A stretch of 64,000 nucleotides of DNA from Locusta migratoria (GCA_026315105.1 CM048751.1:342286649-342350648); one strand, 5' to 3'; numbered from the stretch's first letter, positions 1 to 12,296 are shown. Numbers and translations: made by a program. Notes: a model not told the origin generated them from the letters alone.

Positions 1-56
<56 letters not shown>
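1..56. repeat. (TA)n microsatellite
   Basis: Pure TA dinucleotide run at the window edge. It directly abuts the LTR-like repeat at 57-365. The homologous place in the copy at 27949 reads only a short AATATATATC, so the run looks like an expansion of a TA stretch inside that repeat. Confidence 0.95.
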
Positions 57-64
<8 letters not shown>

Positions 65-365
65 GAATTTATACAATACTTAACTTTTACATAGTTCAGT
101 ACTCCAGAATGCTGATACATAGTTGAGCTAGAGGTCTGCCTAGTGCCTGTACGATAGCCAAGTCTTCACTGGTGTCTATCTGATTCCGAAGTGTTAACTG
201 GTTCCTATCTCAGTCCCAAGTGAACGATGTCGTTCAGTGGTGGCCACAAGCGGAGTTGCAGCAGAGGGCGCTCGTGGTTGTCGTCGTAAGAACGCCGCAC
301 CGTGCGTGCATGGCAGTGCGCGGCGAAAGTAGGTGGCGTGCACTTTGTACTTGTGCGACACCACA
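57..365 (-). repeat. LTR-like dispersed repeat, truncated copy 1
   Basis: Read on the minus strand this starts TGTGGTGTCGCAC at 365 and runs through a GC-rich block with a short inverted repeat around the GCGCGGCG motif. It ends in the TA tract. Two other copies lie at 27949-28461 and 56782-57190 on the plus strand. The TG start, and the 5 bp duplication around copy 2, fit an LTR of a gypsy- or BEL-type element. No coding part is attached here. Confidence 0.6.
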
Positions 366-1546
366 TATATATATATAACAAAATCCACTTGGGTCTCTCA
401 GACCCAGCCCGTCTGTTCTAGGGTTAAGAATTAAATTATTTAAATCATTCTGCCTAATCATAAGAGGATTCATCCACATCTGATTTCTCATGTTTTATTT
501 ATAATGATATTATTACTTGTCATTTAAAAGTAGGAGAAACACACTCAATCCAATAACTAGATTCATCCATTTTGTGTGGAATTTTGGGGCCTTCTCAAGT
601 ATATCAGGGCCAGAAATTAATTTCCACAAACATTTTTGGCAACAGTTGCTGGTATTATGTTGTTGATGTGGCTGCAATGTCGCCTGACAACAGTATATCT
701 TGTCAACAATGAGCATTTCTTCATGGACCATATCTAAATGAACCAAATATGAATTTAAACATGTAATGTCTTAGGATTGCAAAATGGTACAGGTTGTTAA
801 ATTTGTTTCTTGAAGGCAAGCACGAATTACAGCTGGCAGATGAATGCTCATGGATGAAAACCATGTAAATTTTATGACCAATTCAGAACCACTAGTTGAA
901 TCAATTTCATTATTGAGTTTCCCAAGTTGATACAGTGTAATTCTGTTTGCAGGTACCTTGTCTTTGAGGGACCCGAAACAGACAAACCAGAACCATTGAA
1001 GCTGTCTGAAATAAAATCGCTCTGTGTTACCCGCTATCAAGATTCAGGTGAGGAACTGTCAATATATGGTTGAAAAATTGCTTTACTGTGAGTTTCTGCT
1101 TTCATAGTATCCCTAAAAGTCTGGATGCAAAAACAAATTGAACTAACCTTTAAGCCATAAACCATTCTATAATAGAGTGGATGGGGGGCAGTGCCAACTT
1201 GTTCAACTGAGTAATGTCAGCCAGCAGACAGAGGTGTTGTTTACTGACTCCATTTATGTACACCCTACCCCATTGGTTCAGTGTTTCTGCAATAAGTTTG
1301 ATGATCGATGTAATAAACCTTTCTCGTAGGTCTTTTGTTGTATTTTATCTGTACTCAGTCTTTAGATTCTACTGAGCTGAGAGATATTGTTAACAATACA
1401 ATGATATTTATAACCAACTTAGTCACAATATTGACTGTTAACATTATTACGTATCAAATTTGTTTCCTGGTGTCAACATTAGATGGTTTGTCCTTTTGGA
1501 AACATATGAGAGAACTGACACTAGTTTTGATGGACAGGTAACTGGT
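366..1546. other. unassigned AT-rich stretch
   Basis: Open frames here are short (up to about 90 codons) and carry no motif I recognise. No repeat shared with the rest of the window was seen. Confidence 0.5.
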
Positions 1547-1547
1547 G

Positions 1548-1622
1548 TGCTCCAGATAGCCAAGTGGTTAAGGTGACAATTGGCTCTAGTGCCAATTGTT
1601 GGTTCAAATCCTATTCCAGCAC
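1548..1622 (+). repeat. tRNA-like SINE head or tRNA pseudogene
   Basis: The sequence has a pol III A-box-like TAGCCAAGTGG near 1557 and a B-box-like GGTTCAAATCC near 1601, with tRNA-like spacing. The anticodon-arm position holds a very strong stem (CAATTGGC with GCCAATTG), longer than a normal 5 bp anticodon stem. The outer GTGCT and AGCAC can pair. It is probably a tRNA-derived SINE head and not a working tRNA gene. No poly-A or duplication was found. Confidence 0.5.
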
Positions 1623-3177
1623 AAATTTTCACTTGTTGCCAGAAAATTATTGCAATATCCTAATGCAGCCAAAAATAATCCTCACCATCATTTCCCTTTT
1701 CCTTCTCCTCATAGAAGATATTTAGCTTCATCAGAAATAATTCTTCAATAATATTGCACCTTTTTCTTAGTGTTACTTTTGGTTGTGGATAGTACTAAAT
1801 AGCATATTTTCACTGGTTATGAAAGTTGTTAATAACAAACATATTGTAATACTTGTTACTCAAAATAAATCTACAATGATTGGTATTGTAATTAAAATAC
1901 TACTGTGTAGTATTGTCAATAAAAATTGCTTGACTGTACTTAGTGAATTCTCAAACAATTGTCTTGTGTGTATGGGAGCTGTAAAATGAATCTGCACTAT
2001 AACTCAAACTTGCTAATCTGACTGAACATTTTATCCACTTAGTTAAGCATGACTTTGAACAAAAACCAAATATGTAATAAAATTTTATTCTGACCCTGAC
2101 TTTATTCATAGTATGGGCAATTTTACCTCCAGTAGAAAATAGTATGTTTCATTAAAGATTGCAATTGTATGAGCAGTAGGACATCAGCTTGCTGCAGAAC
2201 TGACTGGCTGCCAAGTAGATCTGAGCTTGACACTGATTTTATGGCCCATAAGGAAACATGTGCAGCTGCCCTCTAAATTACTGCAAAAAAGGCTGCTGCT
2301 GCAATGTCAAAAACTAAATACAAAATTCGCAGGAGTGCAATACAAATCCACTAGCTACACAAATACTAATTTTGTCCATCACTGTAGTATTTAAAACAAA
2401 TAATTAACTGGGTTTCAGGATGAATGACTAACACAGAACAGACCTGAGGTTGAAGTTTAAACTGAAGCACTTTATATATATTTTTCCATAAAAGCAGAAC
2501 ATGAACTTAAACAATATTGCACAAAAAATGGCAATTACAGCTTGGGAATGTCTTACACAAATCTTTTCAGGAACCCATTTAAGTCTACTGTCATTTTCAA
2601 CAAAAGAAAAACCAGCTAGTATTTTATACAATGTAAATAAAAAATCAAAATTGTCTCGTCACACTTCATCATTTTTTTCCAGTAAAAACATACTAAATTC
2701 CTTCATCATACTTTTACTTATTTTAAAGAATGGACATAATAGACGAAAATTAAACCTTTCATGTTGAACATCTGTTTGAGATGGACTAAAATTATGTGAA
2801 GTGCCTAATAATGAAAGATGACTCTCCTTACCTTTATTCTTCATAATATTAGAATATTTACAAAATCAAATATTTCACAATATTATCACACGTAAATGAT
2901 TCAAGCTCACACTGCAATTTGCAACTACATTCCAAGGCTGCTTGCGCAACACTACTACTGCTCATCCATTGGAGGCCAGTGACCAAACTCTGTAAACTCA
3001 AACGCGGAACAGTGCACACCAAAGATTTTCCTTGCGGAGTCAAAGATATGATTTTACAGACATTCATTTACTAACATTGCATACCTATGGTTCAATTACT
3101 GCTATTGTATTGTCAATTATCTTACAGGTACTATGTATACTACCAATGTTTTGTATTTAAATGCTTATTGTTTAAAG
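1623..3177. other. unassigned AT-rich stretch, possibly intron of the gene ending at 3964
   Basis: No element was recognised. A minus-strand open frame at 2858-3067 lies in a slightly less AT-rich patch but shows no known domain. If the exon at 3178 is real, this stretch is at least partly intronic. Confidence 0.35.
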
Positions 3178-3305
3178 GTCCATGTGGTGTGAAGATTGTT
3201 TACGACAATGGCAGTAAGGGTGGACCCTACCAGCACCTAAAGTTATCTTGTGGTCAAGAAACTGATCAAAGGTCATCTGGTCTCTGGGTGACAGCCATTC
3301 ACGAG
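3178..3305 (+). CDS. candidate internal exon of an unidentified host gene
   Basis: A 128 bp open segment lies between an acceptor-like TTTAAAG at 3171-3177 and a donor-like GAG|GTCAGT at 3305/3306. It is read in phase 1 at its 5' side and ends in phase 0. The peptide includes KIVYDNGSKGGPYQHL and GLWVTAIHE, is balanced in composition and unlike any transposon protein here. The next exon candidate at 3920 joins in frame. I do not recognise the family. The donor is GTCAGT and not the common GTAAGT or GTGAGT, which lowers confidence. Confidence 0.45.
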
Positions 3306-3919
3306 GTCAGTATAAGAACCCATATCATGTGTATCTACTGGAGTTTTGTCAGACATACAGAAATTTAAATGCACAAGTGGGCTGGGAATAAAGAAATTGG
3401 ACAATACTACAGTACAAAAAATAGTGTTTGTGTTCTTCTGTGTTGTATAATCACTAGTCTATTATACTGAGGTCATTGATTTTACAGGCAAGTAAAGGGA
3501 CTTTCTGAGTTATATTCAAATCGCCATACATCCATTTTGATTTCGTTTGTTTACACTTTCACTGAACTACTTGAGGTGGATAATTTTTTTGAAGAGATTG
3601 GAACCACTTTTTCTGTTATAACCCCAGCCATATTTCCACATCTTTCTAACGATTGTGATAGTGCTCCATGATTAATGACCCTGTAATTGAAAACATGTTT
3701 AGTTCCAGTTACTTGTCTTCCTTCCTTTGTTCTTATCCCTTTCCTTACAACATCATGGAAAACAATACCTCGTTTTTTTTGTTTTAAAAGAAGTATTGTT
3801 CATGACACTTCTGTGAGTAATTTATGGCTCTCTCAGTATATTTAAAGTTATTTCCTAATCAGTGCAATTTTTGTAATTGATTCCTTATAGTATAATCTTT
3901 TATTTTTATTTTGTTTTAG

Positions 3920-3964
3920 GCATTTAAGCTGATTTGTAGGCGCACAATGGAAGAGAATAGATAA
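3920..3964 (+). CDS. candidate terminal exon of the same host gene
   Basis: A T-rich tract ending TTTTGTTTTAG (3909-3919) is a good acceptor. It is followed by 14 codons (AFKLICRRTMEENR) and TAA at 3962-3964. The phase is 0, matching the end of the exon at 3178-3305, so the joined C-terminus would read ...TAIHE-AFKLICRR.... The intron would be 614 bp. It is short, so the call rests on the splice signal, frame agreement and basic amphipathic peptide. An ATTAAA at 4301-4306 could serve as poly-A signal. Confidence 0.42.
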   Translation, partial: AFKLICRRTMEENR

Positions 3965-4421
3965 CTGAACCACACAAACAAAATAATTTTTAGAAAATGA
4001 ATTTGTATGAAGCCAGATTTTACTTTACATCACCTGGGAAATGTTTGGATCTGGCAGCTCAAATATACTGTTGATGGAGATTTACGAAAGTACAACTAAG
4101 TTTCAAAGTGCCTTCTATATCTACTTAAATGGGTTACCTACAGGCTAATATATTTAGAATGTTATATTTTATATGTATATTTCTTATGCATTCCTTTTTT
4201 ACTGAATTGTTGTTTTGTATTTAATCAGAATACTATATATTCATATTAAGAAATATGTACTCTATATTTAGAACAATGTTCATGTATTTATAGTTATATA
4301 ATTAAAATTGAGGCTGACCTGAGGACAGTTGTTTCATTACTTAATTTTCTTTGATATCTGTATTATAAAAATGATCAACAAAACAATAATTAGTCTTAGC
4401 AGATGGTCACAGATTAGACTT
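3965..4421 (+). other. putative 3' UTR and flank
   Basis: AT-rich sequence after the stop at 3964, with ATTAAA at 4301-4306. Nothing else was recognised before the foldback. Confidence 0.3.
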
Positions 4422-5209
4422 ACAAGGAAAGTACTCGGGCTCGAACAAAATATACCAAAATCATGAGAGAGATAATGTAGAGGTCCCTTATTGCACTAGC
4501 AATACTCTCACATCTGCAAAACTCTGCAGTTGCCCATTAGAGGCCTAGGCGTGTGCCATGCCGCATTGCACATTGAGCTGCCGGTATGCCAGTCTGGACC
4601 ATTAGGGACAGTGCGGTGTGCCTCTGAAGATGCGTTTTGTGACGTCATTTGTGTAGTGAAGCGTCAGATGGGTCGCCGATTGGTAATCAATCCTTCTAAT
4701 GTATTGCGATTGGTTGAGATGAAATTCCTAAGAGCCGTTCTTCGTGAATACGGTCTTGGTATAGAAGATGAATCATTCACATGTTTTCTGGTATATATTA
4801 TAGTGCAGAAATATGAGCATAGATTAGAAACACTGAAATAGATACCAGGTAACATGCTAATCATTCATCGTCTGCACCAATACCATCTTCACGAAGGAGG
4901 TTTCTTCGTAACTTCCTCTTAACCAGTCACACTATATTAGCAGGATTGATTACCAATCGCCAACCCACCCGATGCTTCACTACACAAATAATGTCACAAA
5001 ACGCAACTTGAGAGGTACTCTGCACCATCACTACTGGTGTACCGGCAGGTCAATGTACAATGCGACATGGCACACGCAGAGGCCTCTAATGGGCGACTGC
5101 AGAGTTTTGCAGATGCGGGAGTGTCACTAGTGCAACAAGGGACATTTACATTATCTATCATAAGATTTTGGTGTATTTCTGTTTGTTCGAGCCTAAGTAC
5201 TTTCCTTGT
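4422..5209. repeat. foldback element with arms of about 355 bp
   Basis: The left arm (4422 to about 4782) and the right arm (about 4857-5209) are imperfect reverse complements along their full length with about 75 bp between them. The outer ends read ACAAGGAAAGTACT on the left and its complement AGTACTTTCCTTGT on the right. Shared landmarks include CTGCAAAACTCTGCAGT, ATTAGAGGCCT and GATTGGTAATCAATCCT in inverted order. Open frames inside (4530-4841 +, 5037-5300 +) are not recognisable proteins. This fits a foldback or long-TIR non-autonomous DNA element. A clean target duplication could not be fixed; TTAGA occurs on both sides. Confidence 0.75.
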
Positions 5210-5496
5210 TAGAAGAAAGCATGCTGGAAATAAGTCGAATTGGCAGATTCTTGAATATAGACATAAATTAATCTCTAAAAACCTACTTACAAACTTTTAA
5301 GAACCAGTAGTATTAAATGAAGAAGCTGGAGTCCCCCCTCCCCCCACTGCAAATATTGCATTCACAGAGATTATTAAAATAAATTTTAAAATAATTATAA
5401 CTTGCATACACGGATTTCAGCTGTCATTCTTAGAGCACTGTGTGTGATAGAAATGGGAAGAACCCTAATGTACACTACCTTGCTGATTACTCTGCC

Positions 5497-5718
5497 TCTC
5501 CGCGCCACAGTTACGTTCTGGGAGGGGATTTTTCCCCATTTGTGGAGCTTTTTATTAGTTCTTATTACTGTGGGGCGATGTGCTTGCTATATAATTCAAT
5601 ACTCAGCTTTTGTATTGCAACAATGACTGCGGGGGTTCTGCTTGCACTGCGTAACTAAACTGGGTTCTTTCTGGGTGAGAAGCTCACCAAAATGAAAACT
5701 TATGATGCTCTTCCATGA
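5497..5718 (+). repeat. direct duplication, copy 1
   Basis: Nearly identical to 6330-6543, from CTGCCTCTCCGC to TATGATGCTCTTCCAT. It differs by a few substitutions and by a small extra segment (around GCGTAACTAAACTGG, near 5648-5664) absent from copy 2. The spacing between copies is about 0.83 kb. High identity implies a recent duplication or two insertions of one short element. Confidence 0.8.
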
Positions 5719-6329
5719 AAGGCTGAAAGAGAGAGTGATACACAATGTATTCTTGACCACACAGCATAACTGTAACTGTTCCTGATTCTTTTGCACTGTG
5801 TGTGTGTGTTTTTTTTTTTTTTTCTTTCTTATGAGCATGCTTCAATATGATGAACATGAAGAGTATCTGTGTGTAGCGAAACAGTGCATATTTTTTAAAT
5901 TTAAGTCTCTTGGTCCCATCATATTCTTCTTTCACTTTTACTGTCTCTTTGATCTATTGGCCAGCAGTCCTGTAGCTTAACCTCCAACCTTTTTCCTTTC
6001 TTCTGGCTCTATTAACCTTTGTTTCTCCTCAAGGACCTATAATGAGTAGTAGTTAGGATCTTTGAATCTTGGCAAATTCATTTCCTTTTTTTTTAAGGTT
6101 ATTTATTTATTTAGCGTATGACAGTTCAAAACATAACAATGTCACATGTGTTACAGATTACAAATTACAAATGTTTAACTTAGATTATATAACAATTTTT
6201 GACATTATTGATTCATAAACAAACATCCAGAATTTTTATATATGTTATCGAATGACTAGTCCCAAATAGAAAGTCACTGAATGTTCCACAGTACACACGG
6301 TTTCTGCAATCCTTCGCAATATGTTGCAC

Positions 6330-6543
6330 AGCTTGCCTCTCCGCACCACAGTTACATTCTGGGAGGGGATTTTTCCCCATTTGTGGAGCTTTTTATTAGT
6401 TCTTATTACTGTGGGGCGATGTGCTTGCTATATAATTCAATACTCAGCTTTTGTATTGCAACAATGACTGCGGGGGTTCTGCTTGCGCTGGGTTCTTTCT
6501 GGGTGAGAAGCTCACCAAAATGAAAACTTATGATGCTCTTCCA
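6330..6543 (+). repeat. direct duplication, copy 2
   Basis: Second copy of the segment at 5497-5718, with different flanks on both sides. No coding capacity or tRNA boxes were seen in it. Confidence 0.8.
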
Positions 6544-8508
6544 TTTTCCAAACATTTATTTCACAAAACTGCATTACACCTTGCCACCATATTGTCTCTC
6601 GAAACTTCCACATTAGCCAACCACAAACAATATACTGTCACAGACTTTATTGCACTGACATCAACTCAAAACACTGGCCTCCCCGTGACATTGTTTGAAC
6701 TCTATATATACTTTTGTTAACAATTCTAATGGCTGCTCTCTTTGTTGGATACAATTAAATATATTTAGTTACAATCACAAAATGTAGAATTATAACAAAC
6801 TACATTCAGAATTGGACACAGCAAATAAAGTTGACAAAACTGGAATTAAAGAAATGAATCTATTACACATTTTCTTGGAGAAATATATCGTTTTTACAAA
6901 ACAACAATATCAACAAATAAATTTACTACAATCTATTACTCACGAAACAAAGATTTATATCAACATCCCCACAAGCATAAGACAGTGATCATTAAAAAAA
7001 TAGGCTAGCAGATATTTCTAACGCTTTGTAATTACAAAGCTATTTACATAAGTCATTTTTCTAATTATTGACAAAAGTTCGTTATTTATTTTTATTGACA
7101 CAACTTACGTATTTTATATGTCCTAACACACTAAATAGTTCATCAGGAACCTGTATTCACAGTCTAACACAGCTGTCTCTTATGTTGAAGTTTCAGCTAT
7201 CGAAAATTAATGTTTAGTGCTGGCAAAATAGTTTGTATGTAATCATAAACAATGTCCTTACTACTCTTACATACACATGGTCCAAAATGCCATCTAAAGT
7301 GAAACAATTCGTTAAAAATTCACAATCTAGAACATTCTGTCTCATGCTATTCCTAATTACAGGAGCTTTAATTCACCACAGTTCATTCTAATTATACAAG
7401 TTAGGTATTCACACCACCAGTAACACTGTCTATTGCTTCACATATTATTTTCACCACCTCAATACTGCAATGTCACAAACACACGGTGGTGGTATCGTAT
7501 TTTGCGCATAGTCTCCGGTATCCTCAGTTTCACTATAGCGTCTACACATCTCCCATGTCAGGTGAGTATTTGGTTGAGGGTTGTAAGGAGGGGATGAATA
7601 TTGGTAATAGGTGTTGCTGTTGTTTTATCCTTTTCTTTATTCATGGTAATTTAACATGCTTCTTTCTCCTGTTCTTCACTTTGACCAACCTTATCATTGT
7701 TTATTTAATGTTCACACAGATATCACTAGATGCCCCACTACTATCTTGTAAATATAAATACCCCAATGAACATCATTTTCTCTGTGGTAGGAAAATGAAT
7801 CGTGATCATTTATTTTGCCAACTTTGAGAGCTTATCAAACATCTTTATATATTTACAAGAAGGAAGGAAAGAAGCTCAGGGTCTAAGTGCATAATTTTAG
7901 CCAAGAGATTAAGAAACAATTTCTTACCTGTATCACCATAATAGACAAATAATAGCCCCAGACCTGGGGGGGGGGGGTGGCAAGTCTGGCAGAACTGTGC
8001 TGTGGGCAAGTGTGGGAGATGAAGGGATAAGTCAGTTGCTAAGCAGGGATGGGGGTTGCCAACAATATTGGACACCTCGGGGGGGGGGGGGGGGGGGGGA
8101 AGAGTATCACAGATCCATTATTGACAAATAAAGCAGTTCTGAATTACACTGTTTTGTCACACAGCAGGTTACCACTTTAGTTCTCTTAGTGTTGACAACA
8201 ACCTGATAAAAAGCTATGTATGCTTCTTGCTTGCGCACAGTTACCCCCATCACCTTACATCATTTCTTTAAAGTAACTCAACAGGCATTTCTTTAAAAGC
8301 ACTGTTCAAGTTGATCATTAACTGTCAACACTGACTGATCAAATTGAACAGGACAGATGTACAACGAAGGACAGTTTTCAACAGACAGACACAATTATTA
8401 TTGGTTTTGATATTTGGCAAACATGATATCTTGTTGTAACAGATGTGCAATATCTTGTCAGTTTCCTGTCTATGACTGTCAATGACTGTCAATGCCAAAA
8501 CTGTTCAA
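6544..8508. other. unassigned stretch with G-tracts
   Basis: AT-rich sequence without recognisable elements to about 7.5 kb. Two G homopolymers lie at about 7968-7977 and 8078-8099. An open frame at 7486-7827 has a hydrophobic middle but no recognisable family and is probably chance. Confidence 0.4.
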
Positions 8509-8525
8509 GTAAACATACAAAAATA
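8509..8525. repeat. 17 bp target-site duplication, left copy, of the PLE insertion
   Basis: GTAAACATACAAAAATA here is repeated exactly at 18611-18627. It brackets the whole Penelope-like unit including the nested LINE-1. Confidence 0.8.
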
Positions 8526-9440
8526 AATAAATGAATACACACACACGCACAAACACAAGCTTTCGCAACCCAGTTGCTTCTTCAGGCAGAAGGGAAGGAG
8601 AGGGAAAAGGAAATGAGGGTTTTAAGGAAGGGGGTAAGGAGCCATTCTAATCCCGGGAGAGAAAAGACTTACCTTGGGGGGAAAAAAGGAGGGAAAACAA
8701 ATGCACACACATCCACCCATTCACACAGACACAAGTACACCTACGCAGACATACTGTAGAAAGCAAAGAAGTTAGACAGAGATACCACTTGAGGCAGAAG
8801 CTCTGTCCAGAGAACCAATGCAAAGATGTTATGATGGTGGGTGGGAATTCGAATTTAGCAGAAGTTGAGACCAGGTGGCCAATGGGAAGAGAGAATATGC
8901 TGAAGGGCTAGTTCCCATCTCTGGAGTTCTGAAGGATTGGTGTCAGTGGGAAGTATCTAGATAACCCGGACGGTGTAGCACTGTGCCAAGATGTGCTGGC
9001 CGTGCACCAAGGCGTGTTTAGCCACAGGGTGATCCTCGTTACCAACAAACACTGTCTGCCTGTAACCGTTCATGCGAATGGACAGTTTGTTGCTGGTCAT
9101 TCCCACATAGAACACTTCACAGTGCAGGCATGTCAGTTGGTAGATCACGTGGCTCTGCCTTTGATCGTGTACACCTTCCGGGTTACAGGACTGGAGTAAG
9201 TGGTAGTGGAAGGGTGCATAGGGCAGGTTTTACAGCGGGGGCAGTTACAAGGGTAGGAGCCAGAAGGTAGGGAAGGTGGTTTGGGGATTTCATAGGGGTG
9301 GACTAGGAGGTTACAGAGGTTAGGTGGGTGGCGGAAAGAGACACTCGGTGAAGTAGGAAGGATGTCATGAAGGACAGATCTCATTTCGGGGCAGGATTTA
9401 AGGAAGTTGTATCCTTGCTGGAGAAGTTTCTGAATTTGGG
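8526..9440 (-). mobile_element. inverted 5'-truncated PLE 3' fragment (GIY-YIG domain and tail)
   Basis: The minus strand is closely similar to 17626-18500. It has the end of the RT-linker, a Cys-rich patch (CPRCKTCPM), then the GIY-YIG endonuclease core with VIYQLTCLHC, FYVGMTSNKLSIRMN and downstream His residues. Compared with the plus copy it lacks about 14 bases near 9146 (the CGATAGCACCCAT region), which shifts the frame. Toward 8526 it carries the hammerhead-like motif and a CA-rich tract. The junction to the plus-strand element is near 9440. Confidence 0.85.
8554..8587 (-). ncRNA. hammerhead-like motif in PLE tail (unit 1, left, inverted)
   Basis: Minus-strand copy of the motif at 18421, with CTGAAGA, the GCAAC/GTTGC hairpin and GAAAGCTT intact. 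It lies in the inverted left arm, so the two motifs of this insertion point outward. Confidence 0.45.
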
Positions 9441-11661
9441 GACCTCCCTCACAACATCCCTATAACAACCCCATCCATTTTTATGTTCATTCTCTCCGAA
9501 AACATGCTTTCTCCCTAGCCAAATTACGCTCCCACATTATTTTTATGCAGGCTTGTCTGACATTTGGAATCACTCCCAAGGGCCTCACACTAAAAGTTCC
9601 CATCTCTGGCTGTAACCCATCCTTTCATCCTGCCCTATACCAATTCCAAACTGAACAATCCAAGCCCTCACTCGCCTAATCCTTAACCTACACATCAACT
9701 CCGCTAATGAACACATCTGTCAACTCCTATCCCTAATCAAAATCCTCATCCTTTCCTCTCCCACATCCACACCTGCTGTTCAGAACATCATCCTTCAGGC
9801 CAACCGTAAATTAGAACAACATGCCACCCACCACCTCTTATTGCACACAAACCCGGTCTCTCCCATCTACTCAATCTCCCACTCCCAACTCCTCTCCCCC
9901 CTAAACCTCAAAACTCCAATCCACACAATCTGGAACCACAACATTCTAATTCAGTAGTCAACCTCTCCTCCAAACCTCTCTCCCAATCTGAACCTCTGTC
10001 CTATCCAAAGGCCTCACCTTTAGTCCTACTCCCAAATTCAACCACACAGCTCTCGTCAAAGATCTACTTTCCTATACTCGTAGTCTTTGCTGGAGGTACC
10101 ACTTTGCCATGAAGAAAAATAATTCTACTCCAAATGACCCAGCTCCCCAAGGCATCATTCAACATTCAAATTGAACCCTGCCTAGAACAGTTCCGTCCTC
10201 CATCATAGAGAGACCCACCTGCTCTTCCTCAAAATCACCCTCTTCGAACCTTCCAGGAATTCCTTACTTCCCACCTTGCCTCCCAGTCTTTCCTGAGAAA
10301 CCTTAATCCTACTCCCAACATTACCGCAGCTGAATCCCGAGCTATCCGTGATCTGAATGCTGACCATTCCATCATCATTCTCCCAGCCGACAAGGGATCC
10401 ACAACCGTGGTACTTGATCGGCAGGAGTATGTGGCTGAGGGACTGCGTCAGCTTTCAGACAGTACCACATATAAAGTCTTTCATGGCAATCCCATCCCTG
10501 ATGTCCAGGCAGAGCTTCAAAGAATCCTCAAAACCTTAGGCCCCCTACAAAACCTTTCACCTAACTCTATTAACCTCATGACCCCACCGACACCCCGCAA
10601 CCCACCTTCTACCTACTTCCAAAGATTCACAAACCCAATCATCCCGGCCGCCCCATTGTGGTCGGTTACCAAACCCCTACAGAACGAATCTCTGCCTACA
10701 TAGACCAACACCTTCAACCCAATATGTGCAGTCTCCCATCCTTCATGAAAGACACCAACCACTTCCTCGATCGCCTGAAATCCTTACCCAGTCTGTTACC
10801 TCCAGAAACCATCCATGTAACCATTGATGCCACTTCCTTATACACCAATATCCCACATACCCAGGGCCTTGCTGCGATGGAGTATTTCCTTTCATGCCGA
10901 CCTCCCACTTCCCTACCTAAAACCTCTTTCCTTAATACCCTAGCCAGCTTCATCCTAACCCACAACTTCTTCACTTTTGAGGGCCAGACATACCAACAAC
11001 TAAAGGGAACAGCCATGGGAACCAGGATGGCCCCCTAATACGCAAACTTATTCGTGGGACGCTTAGAGGAAGCCTTCCTGGATACCCAAGCCTGTCAACC
11101 CAAAGTTTGGTACAGATTCATTGATGACATCTTCATGATCTGGACACACAGTGAAGAAGAACTCCAGAATTTCCTCTTCAACCTCAACACCTTTGGTCCC
11201 ATCAAATTCACCTGGCCCTATTCCAAATCCCATGCCACTTTCCTCGATGTTGACCTCCATCTGTCCAACGGCCAACTTCACACATCCCTCCACATCAAAC
11301 CTACCAATAAACAACAGTATGTGCATTATGACAGCTGCCATCCATTCCACATCAAACGTTCCCTTCCTTGCAGCTTAGGTCTTCGTGGCAAACGGCTCTG
11401 CTCCAGTGCTGAAGCTCTGAACCAGTACACCAATAACCTAATAACAGCTTTCACATCCCGCAGCTATCCTCCTAATCTGGTAGAGAAGCAAATTGCCAGA
11501 GCCCCTTGCTCATCCCCCCAAATTCAGAACCTTCAACAGAAGAATCCCAGAAGTGCCCCTCTTGTCACCGGATACTTTCCGGGACTGGAGCGGACTCTTA
11601 ATATGGCTCTCCTTAAATCCTGCCCCGAAATGAGATCTGTCCTTCATGACATCCTCCTTCC
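9440..11661 (+). pseudogene. Penelope-like reverse transcriptase, inactivated
   Basis: The telomerase-related RT of PLEs copies element RNA at an endonuclease nick in the nucleus. Recognisable PLE landmarks in order: an N-terminal segment with ADKGSTTVVLDRQEYV (about 10388-10435), PKIHKPN and GRPIVVGYQTPTERIS (about 10617-10695), TIDATSLYTNIPHTQG (about 10820-10866), KGTAMGTRMAP (about 11003-11035), and the catalytic-site block YRFIDDIFMIW (about 11111-11143). Upstream of 10400 the frame is broken repeatedly. A TAA at 11036-11038 replaces the residue after GTRMAP, and the frame continues after it. LINE-1 interrupts the gene at 11661, before the GIY-YIG domain. Confidence 0.85.
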
Positions 11662-12296
11662 CCCCCAGGGGCCCACAGTTCTTTTGTGGGTACGTGTGTG
11701 GCGCGCACGGGGCCCCGAGCCGGAGCAGCCTTTCTTCTGCCCCAGGCTGCTTCACTTTCCCTCCCGGTTTATGCCTTCGCCCGGAGACGGGCATATTTCG
11801 TGAGATACGGTGGTTCTTGTTGTGGTTTTTCTTCCTTCGTTCCTTCGTTCCTTCCTTTCTTACCCTTCGTTTTCTGTCTTTCTCTCCTTGTACTCTCCTA
11901 GCCTTCTTCTCCTCATTAGTCTCCGCCTCGGCGTTTGAGACACTTCTTTCCTTCTTTCTCTTCCTTTCCTATCCTCTTCTTCTTTCCTCCCTGTGCGTGT
12001 CTGAAGGCCGACCCACGCATTATCGTGCGTAGCAGGTGACGGGGTAACGCGTAATTCCCCGCCCCGGGTAGACAAGTAAGGCACGTACGTACCCCCTGGT
12101 AAAGACCAGGCCCAGGGAGGGGTGATTACCCGAGCTGGTACCTTCCGAACGTGCCGATTGGTCCCTCCGTCAGTTCTCGGGAGGTGTGACCTGAGGTGTG
12201 AACAATCACCTAAGGCGGGTAAGCCCTCGGAGAGGGCCCCCACTAGGAAGGAGCGCACCATCGGAGACGCCGGTAATCACGGGGGACACTTCCGCG

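Noticed and set aside
2858..3067. Minus-strand frame as a host first exon
   Set aside because: No splice-signal or motif support beyond slightly higher GC.
4530..4841. 103-codon frame in the foldback as a gene
   Set aside because: It runs across one arm and the spacer, has no recognisable motif, and is not preserved as an open frame in the opposite arm.
5596..5935. Lys-rich minus-strand frames near 5.7-5.9 kb
   Set aside because: They translate a T-run and part of the direct duplication; not credible proteins.
8539..8556. CRISPR-like or other arrayed repeat near the CA/GT tracts
   Set aside because: These are simple microsatellites inside the PLE tail; there are no spacers and the DNA is eukaryotic.
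10714..11016. Minus-strand open frame of 100 codons
   Set aside because: It is the antisense shadow of the PLE reverse transcriptase.
11860..12261. Minus-strand open frame of 133 codons in the LINE-1 5' UTR
   Set aside because: Low-complexity complement of a pyrimidine-rich UTR, with no domain and no equivalent in LINE-2.
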